Of a DNA stretch of 64,000 nucleotides, positions 49,475 through 61,164 are shown piece after piece (position 1 is the stretch's first letter; each line of letters begins with the position of its first letter). Source of the DNA: Pegea sp. RAD2-039 (Eukaryota; Chordata; Thaliacea; Salpida; Salpidae); contig JAQGEQ010000116.1 in the NCBI GenBank assembly GCA_034620365.1, positions 62,001-126,000 on the forward strand. The letters run 5' to 3'. The notes beneath the pieces are model-generated. The model saw only the letters and a program-made list of their open reading frames with translations. It was not told where the DNA came from and did not search any database. The position numbers and the translations under genes are program-made.

Positions 49475-52149
49475 TTTTATTGTGGATTGTAGCATAAGCT
49501 ATCTCTACTCTTTTGACTAATTAGTGACCAAGAACAGTGGTTCTAGGGTCAACAAGATGTAAGATTTCTGTTTGGATTTACTCTCATAGTTTTTACTTCT
49601 TTTATATTTTAAAGCAATTTTGAGGTCAAAAAAAGGATCAAAGAGATACTTTTGATAAGTTATGTTTTTATAGCTCAATATATCACAGTTTATTTAATGA
49701 CAAAAATAATAAAAGTGATAAGATCATTTAAAAACTCTAAGAATAATAAAAATATATTTTTTCTTAAGTTACTTGAAGTAATAATATAACAAAAATACAC
49801 AAAATTTATTATTATTAATAATACTAATATGAAATATAAAACAAAAGCAAATGTCAGATTAATTTATAAATAATTTGTGATAAAACTTTAATTATCTTAA
49901 AATCTATTTATTGGATGCTTAAAATACTATAATCAAAATTATAATAAATGTAACAACCAACAGTTACAAATTCCTTATAATTTTTAGTAAACAAATTCTT
50001 ACTGAAAAGAATAAAAGATTTCAAAATAAGAAAAAACTGCGATGAAATTAATATGAAAATACACAAAAAATTCTACATAAAAAATAGTTTCAAACATTTA
50101 AAAGTTGTTTTTACAAAGTGTAGCTGAAAAAGTCAAACTAGTCATTAAAAGGAAGAACAATACGAAAAATATGAAGTGAAGTGTTTATGAGTTTAACATC
50201 AAGCCGGTTTTTCCCCCACTCTGGTATAAAAACAATTTTTTTACTTTTTTGACCTGCGAATTGTTTCAGTTTTAGAAGGTTGATAATAAGTAATTTAAAA
50301 AGCTCATCAGTTAAATAATCAAAAAGTAAATCACGAAGCTTAATTACTAGTGAAGAAAAGTTTTTATCTAATAATAGAAATTCTCTTTTCATAAGAGATT
50401 CATCTAAATTATTTATATTAAACAAATGTGGTTTCTGGCTTAAGCTACTTTTCTTGAGCTTAGTGATTGATTTGTTTTTATTAAGTAGTTATCATATTCT
50501 ATTTGTATAGCTGTTGTTAATTAAGACTGCTTTAAACATAAGCTAACAATGCTAAATTAATTTATTTCACAATTAAAAGATGTAGTCGTCGACTTTTACC
50601 TCTTATTACTCTTTATTTTTACAATATCAGTTTTTCCTTAAAATGTTATTTTAAAAATATGAACACTGGCTGATAATAACCGTAGAAAATTAGTTCCATC
50701 GATATATCTTCTTACTTTGTGAAGTCCGCCTACAAAAAACTTGTCTTATAATAAATTTCGCTCTTGGTGATTCTACACTAACTAACGAAGAACCAGGCAT
50801 TTAGCAGTTAAAGCTAGTTTAATAATTAAGGTGACAAACATTAATTTCATCGCGTCAATTAATTACAATTAATCTAAAGCTATCATTAACAAGTTCCAAA
50901 AAAAACTAGTATTACTAAAAATCATTTTACTATATTTGCTATTAAATTATCCCCTTTATGATTTTATCTAATTATGTAGGATGCAAATGATAACATTGAA
51001 GCTTCAAGGTCATTGAAGTTCTACTTTTGCACTCTTAAATGACGCATCCTTTTGTGACACATTTGAAATACATTTATCATAAAAAGCATAATTGTGTAAC
51101 TTTATACTGATGTTACTTTTTAGGTTACCTAATTTTTTAAATTGATATTCTCAGTTATTTGCAACTCCAAAAAATAGAATATTTGTAGTACAGTATACAT
51201 TCAACAAAATTAAGAGGTTAGATTATTTAATGATACGAGTATTATATGTTGTCAGTGAGACATATTTGAGTGGAACAGTTCGAGAAACGGTGATTTAAAT
51301 GATAGATTTTTTGTAGTTTATGATTAGTAGCAAATAAAACCTTTTTTTTTTCTTCAGAAATTAATGTTCCAAACTTACTACATAAGCGAAATAAATACTG
51401 GATCAAAAGACTTATTATATTCTTAGAAGTACTGTTTGTGATTTGTTGGTATTTCAGCAAGTTTGACTGAATTCGAAGATTTTTAATGACAGTCAAAAGC
51501 TTAATAAGTTATTAAGTTAAATTTTTTGGTGGCTGAAAACAGTCTATAGCATCGAGTTCTCGTCAAAAGTGTAAACGACCAAAATGTCTACTTCATAAAT
51601 ACTAAGAGGATAAACCTTATGAAACTGACTAGTAGATTTATTAGCATTTTAAGAATCTAAATATCAAGATGATGTTAACAAAACAAGCAAACTAAAAAGA
51701 TTAAAAATAACTTCAAGTTTTAACTAAACTTTTATTACTACAAATGTATTTGGTGATAAATATAAGGCTCTTGTTCAAAAAGTTGCAAACGCTATAACAT
51801 ATTTATCAATGGTGTCTAAGAAATCTCTATTTTAGCGTTTCTACCTGGGAGCTAGTGTCGATGATATTAGATATGAAAGCTCTTATCGAAGTGCTAGATA
51901 AACATCTAAGATATTTGAAGACTACCAATAAAAACGCTTGTAAATACATAAAGATTCACATAATTCAACCAATTTAATAAAGTAAACAAAACATGGCAAA
52001 ATAGATTTCTAATAAATTTGGACCTCTTATTAATAGTCTAGTCATTTTTTAAAGACATCAGGAAAAACATTTGAAAAATTACACAAATATTTGAAGCTGG
52101 TTTCAATTTTTAAGGTTTTGTAATAGCAATAATAAATGAGCAGTAATTA
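49475..52149. other. Intergenic with two orphan minus-strand open frames
   Basis: Mostly AT-rich. Two minus-strand frames are longer than expected. One ends at 50138 and is open for about 115 codons (ATG at 50392, 85 residues; KQFAGQKSKKIVFIPEWGKN). The other ends at 51242, about 90 codons without an ATG (KFGTLISEEKKKVLFATNHK). Neither resembles a family I know and no splice link between them is evident. They may be exons of an unrecognised gene or chance. Confidence 0.35.
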
Positions 52150-53106
52150 TTAATCTAGATTTTCAATTTTGGTTACAACTGGTTCTGCAACTAAAGTTTC
52201 TACCTGTTGTTCTCCGCCAATATTAGTTGTAACTGAACCATCAAATAAGACTGGTTCAACAACAGCAACTGGTTCAACAGCAACTGCTTCAACAACAGTC
52301 ACTGGTTCAACAACAGTCACTGGTTCAACAACAGTCACTGGTTCAATAGCAACTACTGGTTCAACAGCAACTACTGGTTCAATAGCAACTACTGGTTCAA
52401 CAGCAACTACTGGTTCAACAGCAGTTGTTTTTAAAACTTCTAGATCAACAGAACTCTCTGGAAGTTTTTCCAATGTTTCAACAGTTGACATAACATTTGT
52501 AACAAGTTCTTCAATTTCAGCTTCTGGTTGAATTGCTGGTGGTGCAGTCTGAAAAACACAAATTTATCAGAATATTCCAGAATCTTATTGCTGCAAGGAA
52601 ATGATTTCAAAAATACAACTTTGTTACAAAAAAAAATATATAAATTGACCAAACCTTACTGTAGCTTGTTGCTGAAAGTTTTCTTAAACTATTCTGACAA
52701 GCAGATAAAGATAGTCCGAGTCCTATTCCAGCACCTAGTGTAATAGGCCATCTTTTGCCTAAAAACAAAACCTAATTAATTATAATAAGTAAAATCAAAA
52801 TACATCTTTTGGTTCACAAAGTAAAAATTCAAAGAAAACAAACCTTTTGAAAAAAGCATGGAGAATAGACCACCAAGTAAAAATCCAGAACCTTAAACAC
52901 AAGAATGAAAATGTAAACTAAAATGTATCAACACTAAAAAAATCCATAAAAAATAAAACTGACTTTTAAAAACTGATTTTAAAATTATAATTATTTAAAA
53001 ATAATTAATTTAATGTATCACCTGTTTTTACCCCTGCGTCTACTACACAATTATCTATTGTTTCACCATATAAAGGTTCTTTTCCAAAAATTGATGGTTT
53101 ACTCAT
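52150..53106 (-). CDS. MICOS10: MIC10, MICOS complex subunit, with a Val-Glu-Pro repeat tail
   Basis: MIC10 shapes crista junctions of the mitochondrial inner membrane by oligomerising through glycine motifs. Four exons (53022-53106, 52844-52891, 52655-52758, 52150-52548) give 211 residues. The first 80 residues are a normal MIC10: a short N-terminus with DNCVVDAGVKTGSGFLLGG (human RCLADAVVKIGTGFGLGI), a first hydrophobic hairpin arm, KRWPITLGAGIGLGLSLSAC (human RMWPLAFGSGMGLGMAYSNC). Both Gly-rich motifs are present. Family members are usually 75-100 residues; here the last exon adds about 130 more. These are an acidic linker and roughly ten imperfect 6-residue units (VEPVVA, IEPVVA, VEPVTV), then a short unique end. 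The exon has a good acceptor at 52548 and stays in frame, so the tail looks translated. Confidence 0.88.
52250..52427 (-). repeat. Coding minisatellite in MIC10
   Basis: About ten imperfect copies of an 18 bp unit (plus strand ACTGGTTCAACAGCAACT-like, some copies 15 bp). The unit length is a multiple of three, so copy-number change keeps the frame and changes only the number of Val-Glu-Pro units. Confidence 0.85.
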
Positions 53107-55784
53107 TTTTAATAATAAATTATTCTTCTAGATAACACTTAAATTAGCTTTCTATGCTTGAAAAATATTAAAGTATAACATGAATAAAATATTTAATACA
53201 AATTGCTCATTTCTAGATAAATTATAATTTATGAAATAAATCTATATATGAAACGATATCAAAATATTTATAATTTTGATTTTTATCAATAAACGTTATA
53301 TTTAAAAATGATTAAAAATAGTTAGATAAACCAATTTATTAAAAATAGTTAGTATAAATGAAAAAAATATTAAATTCAACCTTGAGTTTATCAAATATAT
53401 TAAAAATTTAAAAACAAAAAAGGCAATATCTATATAATATATTATCTTTATTAATTATTAAAAGTTATTAAAGTTGAATTGAAATCAAAACAAATAAATA
53501 AAAAAAACAGACAAGAGTTCTATAAGCTAAATCATTATAAAAGTATATATTTATTTAAATATTATATTGTAAAATAAATTAATTCATATATCAACTTAAA
53601 AACGTTTCTCTTAAAAAGCATTTAACATACATTTAAAATAAACTTTAAACACTTTAAAAAAGTAACATATACTAAAAAAGAATCTGCTTTTTACATTTAT
53701 CAATCTGAAACTATAACTGTGGATCACAGATATATAAATAAATGATTAAAAATATTATACTGATGTAGGAATAAAAACTGCTTAATTTACAGTATTATTT
53801 TATATAAATAAAAATTACCAACATTCAGCGACTAAAGAAAAAAATAATATAAATAAAAATTTAAATTTATAAGTTATGTTGAAACAACGTCCTTGAAGAT
53901 TAAATAGAATACGAAATTGGGCGATAGCTGTTTGTATAAAAAATACTTTATTTGAGATTATAAACTTGCTTACTTAATTTATCGTAAATATTTTGCAGCT
54001 GTGATAAGTATTGCAACTCATTTCATTAAAAATATATTTTGGAATAAAGTTTATAGATGACAGGTACGAATTAAGTTAAAATGTAAAGTAACTTAATAAT
54101 TAAGATTTGATAACACTTAGCAACAGTTTTTTAAAATTGTAACAATCATCCTTTAAGTTACCTGATTATTTATTTCTGATTTCGACAAAACAAGTATAAT
54201 AAACTAACAGAAGAAGCATACCATAGTTTAACGTATTTTGATAATTAAATAATCTGATTTATTATTGATGATCAGAAATTTTTACGTTGGGTTATGTTTA
54301 TGAAATTATATAAACTAGATGTCAGCTTGTATACTTATATTATCGACTTCTACTTTGATTTAAACTCATATATTTCAAGTAATTTTGAAAATTTTCATAT
54401 TACTGATATTTTTGATGTTAAGCTAGAAATAGTTCTTTAAAAATAATTGCTGAAATTATGATAAATATTTTATTTCAAAGAATCATCTCTATATTAAATA
54501 GTGTTTTGTACAGTGATAAATTTTCAATACCTTTTATCAAGTTATCACAATAAGTCACAAAGTTGTCTATTTATATTTTTAATATACTCTTTATTAATTT
54601 GCTAAGTTCTATTTAACTACACATTCTAAAGATATTAGCTAATAAGAAATACTTTGAGATAACTTAGTGAAGTTTTAATAAAGAGTTATATAGTTATTTA
54701 ATTTTTATCAATCTATTTATTAAGCTAGTGGTTTACTGAATATGCCTCACAACATATCCTTAACATAGATAAGAAAATAGAAGTCAGCAGTATTGGAAAT
54801 AATATCATAAAATGCTTTAATCAAATATTCAAAACAATAAGTTGTTTGTTGTTAGAAAACTGTTTAAACAGTAAACTCATTCTAAATAACCATAACTTTG
54901 TCACCCATTTCAACGTTGGTTGCCAAAAATATAGTTTGCTGATAGCTTTACTACCTACTATAGAATGTTTTTCAAGCAAAGATGTATAAGCTTTGCGAGT
55001 GGTTGTTGACTCGCAGATGTTATACCATGAAGTGATTAACAAGGAATTCACGAGTATTTTTTCCAAGTAATGAAACAAACATTTTATTGGTTGAAAAATC
55101 TATTACAAGCTATTCTAACTTAATTTTCCAATTTATTTAAATAGCTATTTTAACTAAAATTGATTAGATGACTTTATTCTATATATCTGAAAAGGGGTTA
55201 AATAAACTTTTTTAACTTTTACCCACAGTTCGTCTGTATTTTGTTGATAAACTAAAAGTTTATTTTTGTGTTGTTATTTACTTATACTTCTAAAGGATAT
55301 ATACATTTCTAGATAAATTATTTGATTCTTCTACTTATGCTGATATTGAAACTTATTATTTCTATACATTTTAATCGAGGCGTTATTGTAATTTGAGTTA
55401 TAATGCATTATTTTCTGATAATTTAAATCTTTTTTAAACAATATTTTGCTCTTATTTAAAAAAATTATATTTTATTTTAATCTGTTAAATGCTAAAGGAG
55501 AGTTTATACTTATTTAATTTTTAGAGTATTACTTCTCGAACTAATATTTTATTTATCTGTTTTCTTTGCAAAACTTGTTGACAGTATACTTAATAGTTCA
55601 ATGGTAAATTTAATCCTAAAATTTATTTTAAATTATTACTTTATAAACTTAATGGTATCTTTTTATTGATTAAATTTGTACAACATTTAATGAAAACGAT
55701 ACCTCACTTTTAAATTGTTTAAATTAAATCATGATCTCTTTGCAGTTAGTTTTAGTTCAATTTTGAAATCAATCACTAGTCATA
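53107..55784. other. Intergenic, AT-rich
   Basis: No gene recognised. A slightly GC-richer patch at 54880-55080 is open on the minus strand for 85 codons. Its other frames look equally plausible, so I do not call it. Confidence 0.5.
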
Positions 55785-56491
55785 ATGTACTCAAATACAA
55801 CAAGAGCTCAGGATGATGTGATGTGCCAAATTGTCATTAAGCCAGTTTGTTCAGTGTACGTTTAAATTAATTTCTTATAAAGTTAGTTAAAAAATACTAA
55901 TAAATATTTTAATTAATTTTGTCTTACTTACATACAACAAAATATATAATACTTCTAAGATTTAATTGTTGACTAATGATCATTCAGGCAAATGAAAAAG
56001 TGAAATTCGTCCAACTTTATTCTTTCTTTTGTTTGATTTTTTTCTTCATAAAGTAAGATGCTTTTGTTTATAGAGATTTTCAACCATCATCAACAACCCA
56101 AGGCGGACCATTTTTTACCAGGCAATTTTTCTTAAAGTTTGTCTACGTTTTGGCCTCAGTACTTTACCATGATTTGCCCCCTTTAGTGATCTATATTTGG
56201 ACTGCTTTTCAAAGTTTTCTAAATTTTTATAGAGCATATGGACAGTTGATACTTTTTACTATGCTTTTCACTGCAATGTCTGAAAAATGTGTTAGTAAGA
56301 ATCATGAAAAGTGGGCCAAGGTACTTGATTATACTTATCATTTACTTTGGCTAGTATTGTTTCCTTTTATATTTTTTATGATGTGGACAATAGAATTTTG
56401 TAAATACTTGGTCAGTGATATTATAGAGCCTTGGTCGTGGCATGTTACAAAGATTTGGTTTAAAAAAAAGTTGAAATTGATTAAAAACTAA
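55785..56491 (+). CDS. Small multi-pass membrane protein, unknown family
   Basis: Two exons (55785-55855 and 56074-56491) join at GTACGT...TATAG in phase 2 and give 162 residues. The N-terminal 40 residues are polar (MYSNTTRAQDDVMCQIVIKP). Hydrophobic stretches follow at about residues 52-72 (FVYVLASVLYH, PPLVIYIW), 85-100 (GQLILFTMLFTAM) and 118-140 (LLWLVLFPFIFFMMW), with a basic C-terminus (WFKKKLKLIKN). This suggests two or three membrane spans with a cytosolic basic tail. I recognise no family. The frame is well supported by splice phase, composition and a nearby poly(A) signal. Confidence 0.7.
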
Positions 56492-56526
56492 TCAAAATAT
56501 TTCGAAAGTGTATCACACTAACTTTT

Positions 56527-56532
56527 AATAAA
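56527..56532 (+). promoter_or_regulatory. Polyadenylation signal candidate for the membrane-protein gene
   Basis: AATAAA 36 bp after the stop codon at 56491. Confidence 0.55.
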
Positions 56533-56929
56533 CTTTTTTGTGGAAATTTTCCGAGTTTTGTTTTTAAAACATTTTACATTTGTACATCTGATTTTTTTTC
56601 TTTTACGATAAGTCTTTTACTAGATAATAAAATTGTTTTATAACTGCCTTAAATTTTTGCTTAACTTTTAAATGAAGAAAAAGTTTTATGTTTTCTTGAT
56701 TACAACTTTAATATTATTTTCAATTTTAGAAAATGTTATTTTTTTGCAAGTTTTCTGGATGAATTACTGTTAGATAAAAAAGAGTTAATCAGATGTTGAC
56801 AGTATGTTCCGATTGCTGACAAGTAGTTTTATGTTAGGTTAGAAACGTTGCCAAGTATATCAAACGTGTTTTGTAATTTAGTACTTTTTTTAACTATTTG
56901 GAATGAAACAGTTTCTTTAACAATCAAAC

Positions 56930-57217
56930 CTTAGGTGCTGGCGAGCAGAGAAAATACTCGATTAGTTTATCGTAACTTGCTTCTATTAGCCTGAGAATCT
57001 TTGGAAGGTGAAGACTAGCTCAAGATGTTTGCTCATAGCAAGATTTGAGTTTATTTGTGATCCTGTCCGAGTAACTTGCTGCGATAATCAACTGAAGGGT
57101 TGGTTCGCATAGCGGTTTGGTTGTCATGGTTTTATAGAAGCAGGCCTTTAAGGGGGGAGCAGGTGATGATTTCATCAAGAAGTTTTGAATATGATGTAAG
57201 AGTTCCAAAACTTCCAT
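56930..57217 (-). pseudogene. Open frame interrupted by one TGA, unknown
   Basis: From ATG 57217 the minus strand reads 65 residues (MEVLELLHHIQNFLMKSS...), then TGA at 57020-57022, then another 30 codons in the same frame (LHLPKILRLIEASYDKLIEY) up to a possible GT donor at 56929. Both halves look coding: helical, GC-richer than the flanks. It lies 238 bp past the NDUFB8 stop. It may be a recently broken gene, a short gene ending at the TGA, or a TGA read through. No family recognised. Confidence 0.35.
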
Positions 57218-57421
57218 CTTTTCTTGATGAATATATAATATTCAGATAGATAATTAAAAAGAAATATTTATGCTTTAGTACCACTATTTACATCAAAAAA
57301 ATCATTTCACTTAATTTGGAACAAATCCATAACATTTTTAAATAAATTTTTAGGGTAAAAATTATTACAAAAATCTAAAGAAATATTTCATGAATATAAA
57401 ACAACCATCAATTTTTAATAT

Positions 57422-57427
57422 TTTATT
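57422..57427 (-). promoter_or_regulatory. Polyadenylation signal candidate for NDUFB8
   Basis: AATAAA on the minus strand, 28 bp downstream of the NDUFB8 stop codon. Confidence 0.5.
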
Positions 57428-57455
57428 ATCATCAAGAAATAAAGTGAATACTATT

Positions 57456-58139
57456 TCACACATACTTAGATGGGTCCCATTTGTATTTAGAATCAAAAGT
57501 ATAAGAAATATTTTGACTAATGCTCTTAACTTTTGGATCTAATCCGCGTTTCTCAAATTCATTTGCTCCAATAACTCCTGAACGAATCTCATCAGCTGGG
57601 AAGACTTCTGGGAGCTTGATTGGTGCCTCTACCGGGAACTTATAAGGTATCACATACTCACACAAGAGATATAATCCAACAAGAAGAAAGACATTCAAAA
57701 ATCTTCTTTTATTCAATGTTGGTTTATCTATTATTTTTGCTCTAGTGTCATTGCCAACACTGATATAATGATCAGACATAAAGAAAAGAGGTTCACCCCA
57801 ATTACGTTTTAAATAAGGTTCATCCCAATCATAAAAAGGATCTCTTTCAGATGCAGTTTCAACAGGAAGATCAGGATAATCTCCAGCATTAAAGTAACTG
57901 TTAGTCATTGGTTTATAGTCTTCTGGTCTTAAATTCCATTTAGCTGCGAGCGTTGCTTTTTTCTGATCACTTAAAGGTTCTCTTTCAAGAGGTATAACAT
58001 TATCTTCAGTTTTTAACTCAATTTGATAATATTTTTCAGGTCCTGGGAAGTTGCCAGCGCTTCTTACTGAAATTCGTGACAACTTATGTTGAATGTAGAG
58101 TTTGAAAGGAAAACGAACATTTGTTAATATTGCAGACAT
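57456..58139 (-). CDS. NDUFB8: NADH:ubiquinone oxidoreductase subunit B8 (complex I, ASHI)
   Basis: This accessory subunit sits in the membrane arm of mitochondrial complex I. The coding region is a single exon of 227 residues (human 186). A basic, Arg/Lys-bearing N-terminus without early acidic residues (LTNVRFPFKLYIQHKLSRIS) fits a mitochondrial presequence. Family blocks follow: AAKWNLRPEDYKPM (human AAKKYNMRVEDYEPY), GDYPDLP, ERDPFYDWDEP and KRNWGEPLFF (human ERDPWYSWDQP, RLNWGEPMHW), then one membrane span (FLNVFLLVGLYLLCEYVIPY) and a polar C-terminus. A TTTTTCAG acceptor-like site lies 26 bp upstream of the ATG (58166-58173), so the intronless coding exon may follow a 5' UTR intron or a trans-spliced leader. 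Confidence 0.93.
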   Translation of the reverse strand: MSAILTNVRFPFKLYIQHKLSRISVRSAGNFPGPEKYYQIELKTEDNVIPLEREPLSDQKKATLAAKWNLRPEDYKPMTNSYFNAGDYPDLPVETASERDPFYDWDEPYLKRNWGEPLFFMSDHYISVGNDTRAKIIDKPTLNKRRFLNVFLLVGLYLLCEYVIPYKFPVEAPIKLPEVFPADEIRSGVIGANEFEKRGLDPKVKSISQNISYTFDSKYKWDPSKYV

Positions 58140-59811
58140 GATATAGTTGTCAGAACAATAACATTCTGAAAAATATAAATCAATTTTCGAGTTATTTTTA
58201 AATAATTTTGGAATAAATATAAATATAAAACATTTATAAATTAGCTCAATTAATATTTGAAAAGAAAATAATTTTCAAAATCATAATAAAAAAAATTAAT
58301 GAAAAATAATTCATATGTTTATAATTCTAGAAGAAAATTAATTCATATAACAAATAGCTTTTATACCAAGCTAAAAAAAGTTCAACAGAAGCTTTATATA
58401 AGTTATTTGAATGAATAAGAAAAAGTTATAATAAACTAGTATTAAATTATTTAGGAAAAATATTTTTCAGAAAATATTAGAGATAAGAAAAAGTTAAAAA
58501 ATATTTCTACTAAGAAACATATAGTTGAAACATTAAATTCTAATCATCTAATAATTTTACAAACAAACATATTAAATTTATCATAAATCTAAACTTATAA
58601 AGGTAATAAATTAACCTTTTAATATCAAATATATAATACTAAAAATACTTTTAAAGTTTATGGTACTACTTTTATACCCAATATAAAATATTATACATTA
58701 AACTATAGTGAAAAATATGTTGTTATTAAAGGGCTATACAATAATTAAAAAATAATAATTATTAAAATATTGTTTGTAAGTATAAAATGTTAGTTAATTC
58801 AACTCAAAACAATAGAACAAAAGTTATACCAAAACTTTTTTTATATACTAAACTAAAATTTGATATCTATATATGAATATATGAGGGAATAGTTCTTAAA
58901 CTAAACTTAAGTAACTTGTAAATTATAATAACTCTTAAATTAATATTTTAACTGTATAAGATTATATTTAGTTATTGAATAAATTAAACTAGTTACATTT
59001 TAATGAGCATACCTATTTACTGGAATATTATACTTTATTCTACGTTTAGGGAATAAAAAACATTTTTATATAAAACTTTTGAATAAAACAACTGTTTTAA
59101 TGCTACTAATTCTAAAATACTTAACTAAAAAAATAGAAAGCTGTACAGCATTAATTTACAACAGTTGAACTATATATTCATTTTAAATAATTATTTTGAA
59201 TACACTAAATAATAACAAATAAATATAAATGAATGTATAAACACAACCTGTGCATAACCTTCGAACGATAAAAAATAATTATGGATGTTCCAATATGGAT
59301 TAAAAACAAATTTGTTTAAACTGACTTAGACAAATGTGTAACAAAATTTGTCTATTACAGAAAAATTGTTATAAAAAATTATAACTAGTTATATTTTCTA
59401 CTAAACATAACATAAAAATGCATTTAAATTAGCTTATCATGAAATGTGGTCGTTTCTCCTATATTGATATTGAGTTTATAAGTTGTTAGTTAATTATATA
59501 TCTACTGTTAGAGTTTTAGATTTAAAATGATTGTCTAATCATTTTTTGACTACTAAAAAGTTTGTATAAATTCCAACAGGTCGAATAAACTTATAAAACA
59601 AAATGACCAAAATTTCAGTTAGATGAAGTTAGTTAGAGTATGCTTTCAAGTTGGTTGACAAACCAATTCCGTAAAAAGTACGATGTAAATAACAATAACA
59701 GATCATTAGCACGTATTGACAGTCATGTACTTATGAAACAATCTTAAAACTATAGATAAGAACAACCTTAACTGTTAAGTTTACTAATAAAATAGTAACT
59801 AATAATATGTC
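58140..59811. other. Upstream flank of NDUFB8, AT-rich
   Basis: No coding signal. Presumably contains the NDUFB8 promoter. Confidence 0.5.
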
Positions 59812-60016
59812 CTGCTTGGTGGCGAAGCGGTTAGCTACAAGGTACATCTAGCTAGGAAGTATCGGGTTCGACCCCAGGTGGAGACATATAAAACTCCTGA
59901 GAAAAAAAAAAACCATGAAAAACTCCTGAGAATGTGTGTTAGTGAGATGTGCTCTCTTTAGGCACTCTCCTTCGCATTTATATATATAAAAAAAAATAAA
60001 TAAATAAATAAAAAAA
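59812..60016 (+). mobile_element. tRNA-derived SINE, best copy
   Basis: The head CCTGCTTGGTGGCGAAGCGG holds a perfect pol III A box TGGCGAAGCGG (59820-59830). GGTTCGACCCC (59865-59875) fits the B box; spacing is tRNA-like. A unique body follows with a repeated AACTCCTGAGAA block, GAATGTGTGTTAG, GTGCTCTCTTTAGGCA and CCTTCGCATTTAT, then an ATAAATAAATAAA tail. It matches 49305-49474 along its length and 19294-19370 at the 3' half. Confidence 0.9.
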
Positions 60017-61164
60017 GTAATTATGAGAAAGCAACATCCTAATTCTAGATGTGAATATTCAAAGAATAAATCCATTATGAAAATAAAAAAGTATTTTTAG
60101 AAAATATGCCACAGTATATAATGCTATTTTAGTTTTCCTGCAGGAAAGTATACATGTAATAAAAAAACAGTTATTGATGTGACATTTGACAAAGGTCTAA
60201 TAAGATACGTTTATACGAGCATAATGAAATCAGTTATTATAAACAAATGTTGTTGAGTTAAAATGTACAAATTAATGAAATTTTATTGACGCAGCACATT
60301 AAGTTATAATTCAAAACAATTATTTTTTACGCCATTATTGTTGTATTTACTGGTTAGTGTAAAGTATTTGCCTCAAGTAATCAGTTTTGTTTCCATTTGT
60401 TGCAATCCAATAACTAGTGTTTTTAACCTGTGATTTTTAAGCCCATCTGTGTGTGTAATTATCAAAAGTATATACCTTCTAATTGAATTAGAATACTCAG
60501 TTATGTATAAATAGAATTAACTATATTAATTGAATATTTATTTTCTTGATAACTAAATTATTTTATACTTTATTTCACCTCATTTTGATCTAATGCATTT
60601 CTTATTTTTCTGATAATTTATACTATATAATAAATAATCAAAAGTAAATTTGTAAAAGCTCTAATTTATCCAATTATTTTTATTGCTTAATAATATTATT
60701 AATTATAACAATTTAAAAGTTTTGTTTTCAGCAAATATTATTATCTTACAACTTTTTTTTCTAATTCAAAGTGCCATATCAACTATAATTTTTCAATAAA
60801 ATTTTAAGAGTTAAATAATAATATATTCGTAATTCAAACTTGTGTATTATTGTGTTAGTTTATTTATTAAAATTAATTATCTTATAATCATAAATAATAT
60901 TAAGAAACTTAATAAGCAATTAAACAATTTTGTTGCTTATACTTATTTAAAGTTTATTTTTGTTTATGATAATTTTTAACAAATTAAAAAGAATTGTTTT
61001 ATAAAATACTTTTTAATTGACTGACACTAGCTTTTTTATAGTTTGTAATTTATTTTTTATTTAAACTTATTAAATTTTTGTCTGAATGTATGCATTATCT
61101 AAGTGAATATTATATTATCAATCTAAATAAAATTTTTGCCAGATTCTTTATAAGTAGTTCTAAT
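60017..61164. other. AT-rich spacer upstream of MRRF
   Basis: No gene recognised. The last part is the MRRF promoter side. Confidence 0.5.

Noticed and set aside
52169-52531. 120-codon plus-strand frame rich in Thr, Gly and Ser
   Set aside because: It is the antisense of the MIC10 repeat exon. An 18 bp repeat without stops opens several frames at once, and the minus-strand frame joins properly spliced MIC10 exons.
54821-55078. Minus-strand 85-codon frame
   Set aside because: More than one frame looks coding-like in pieces and none continues through splice sites. No family seen.
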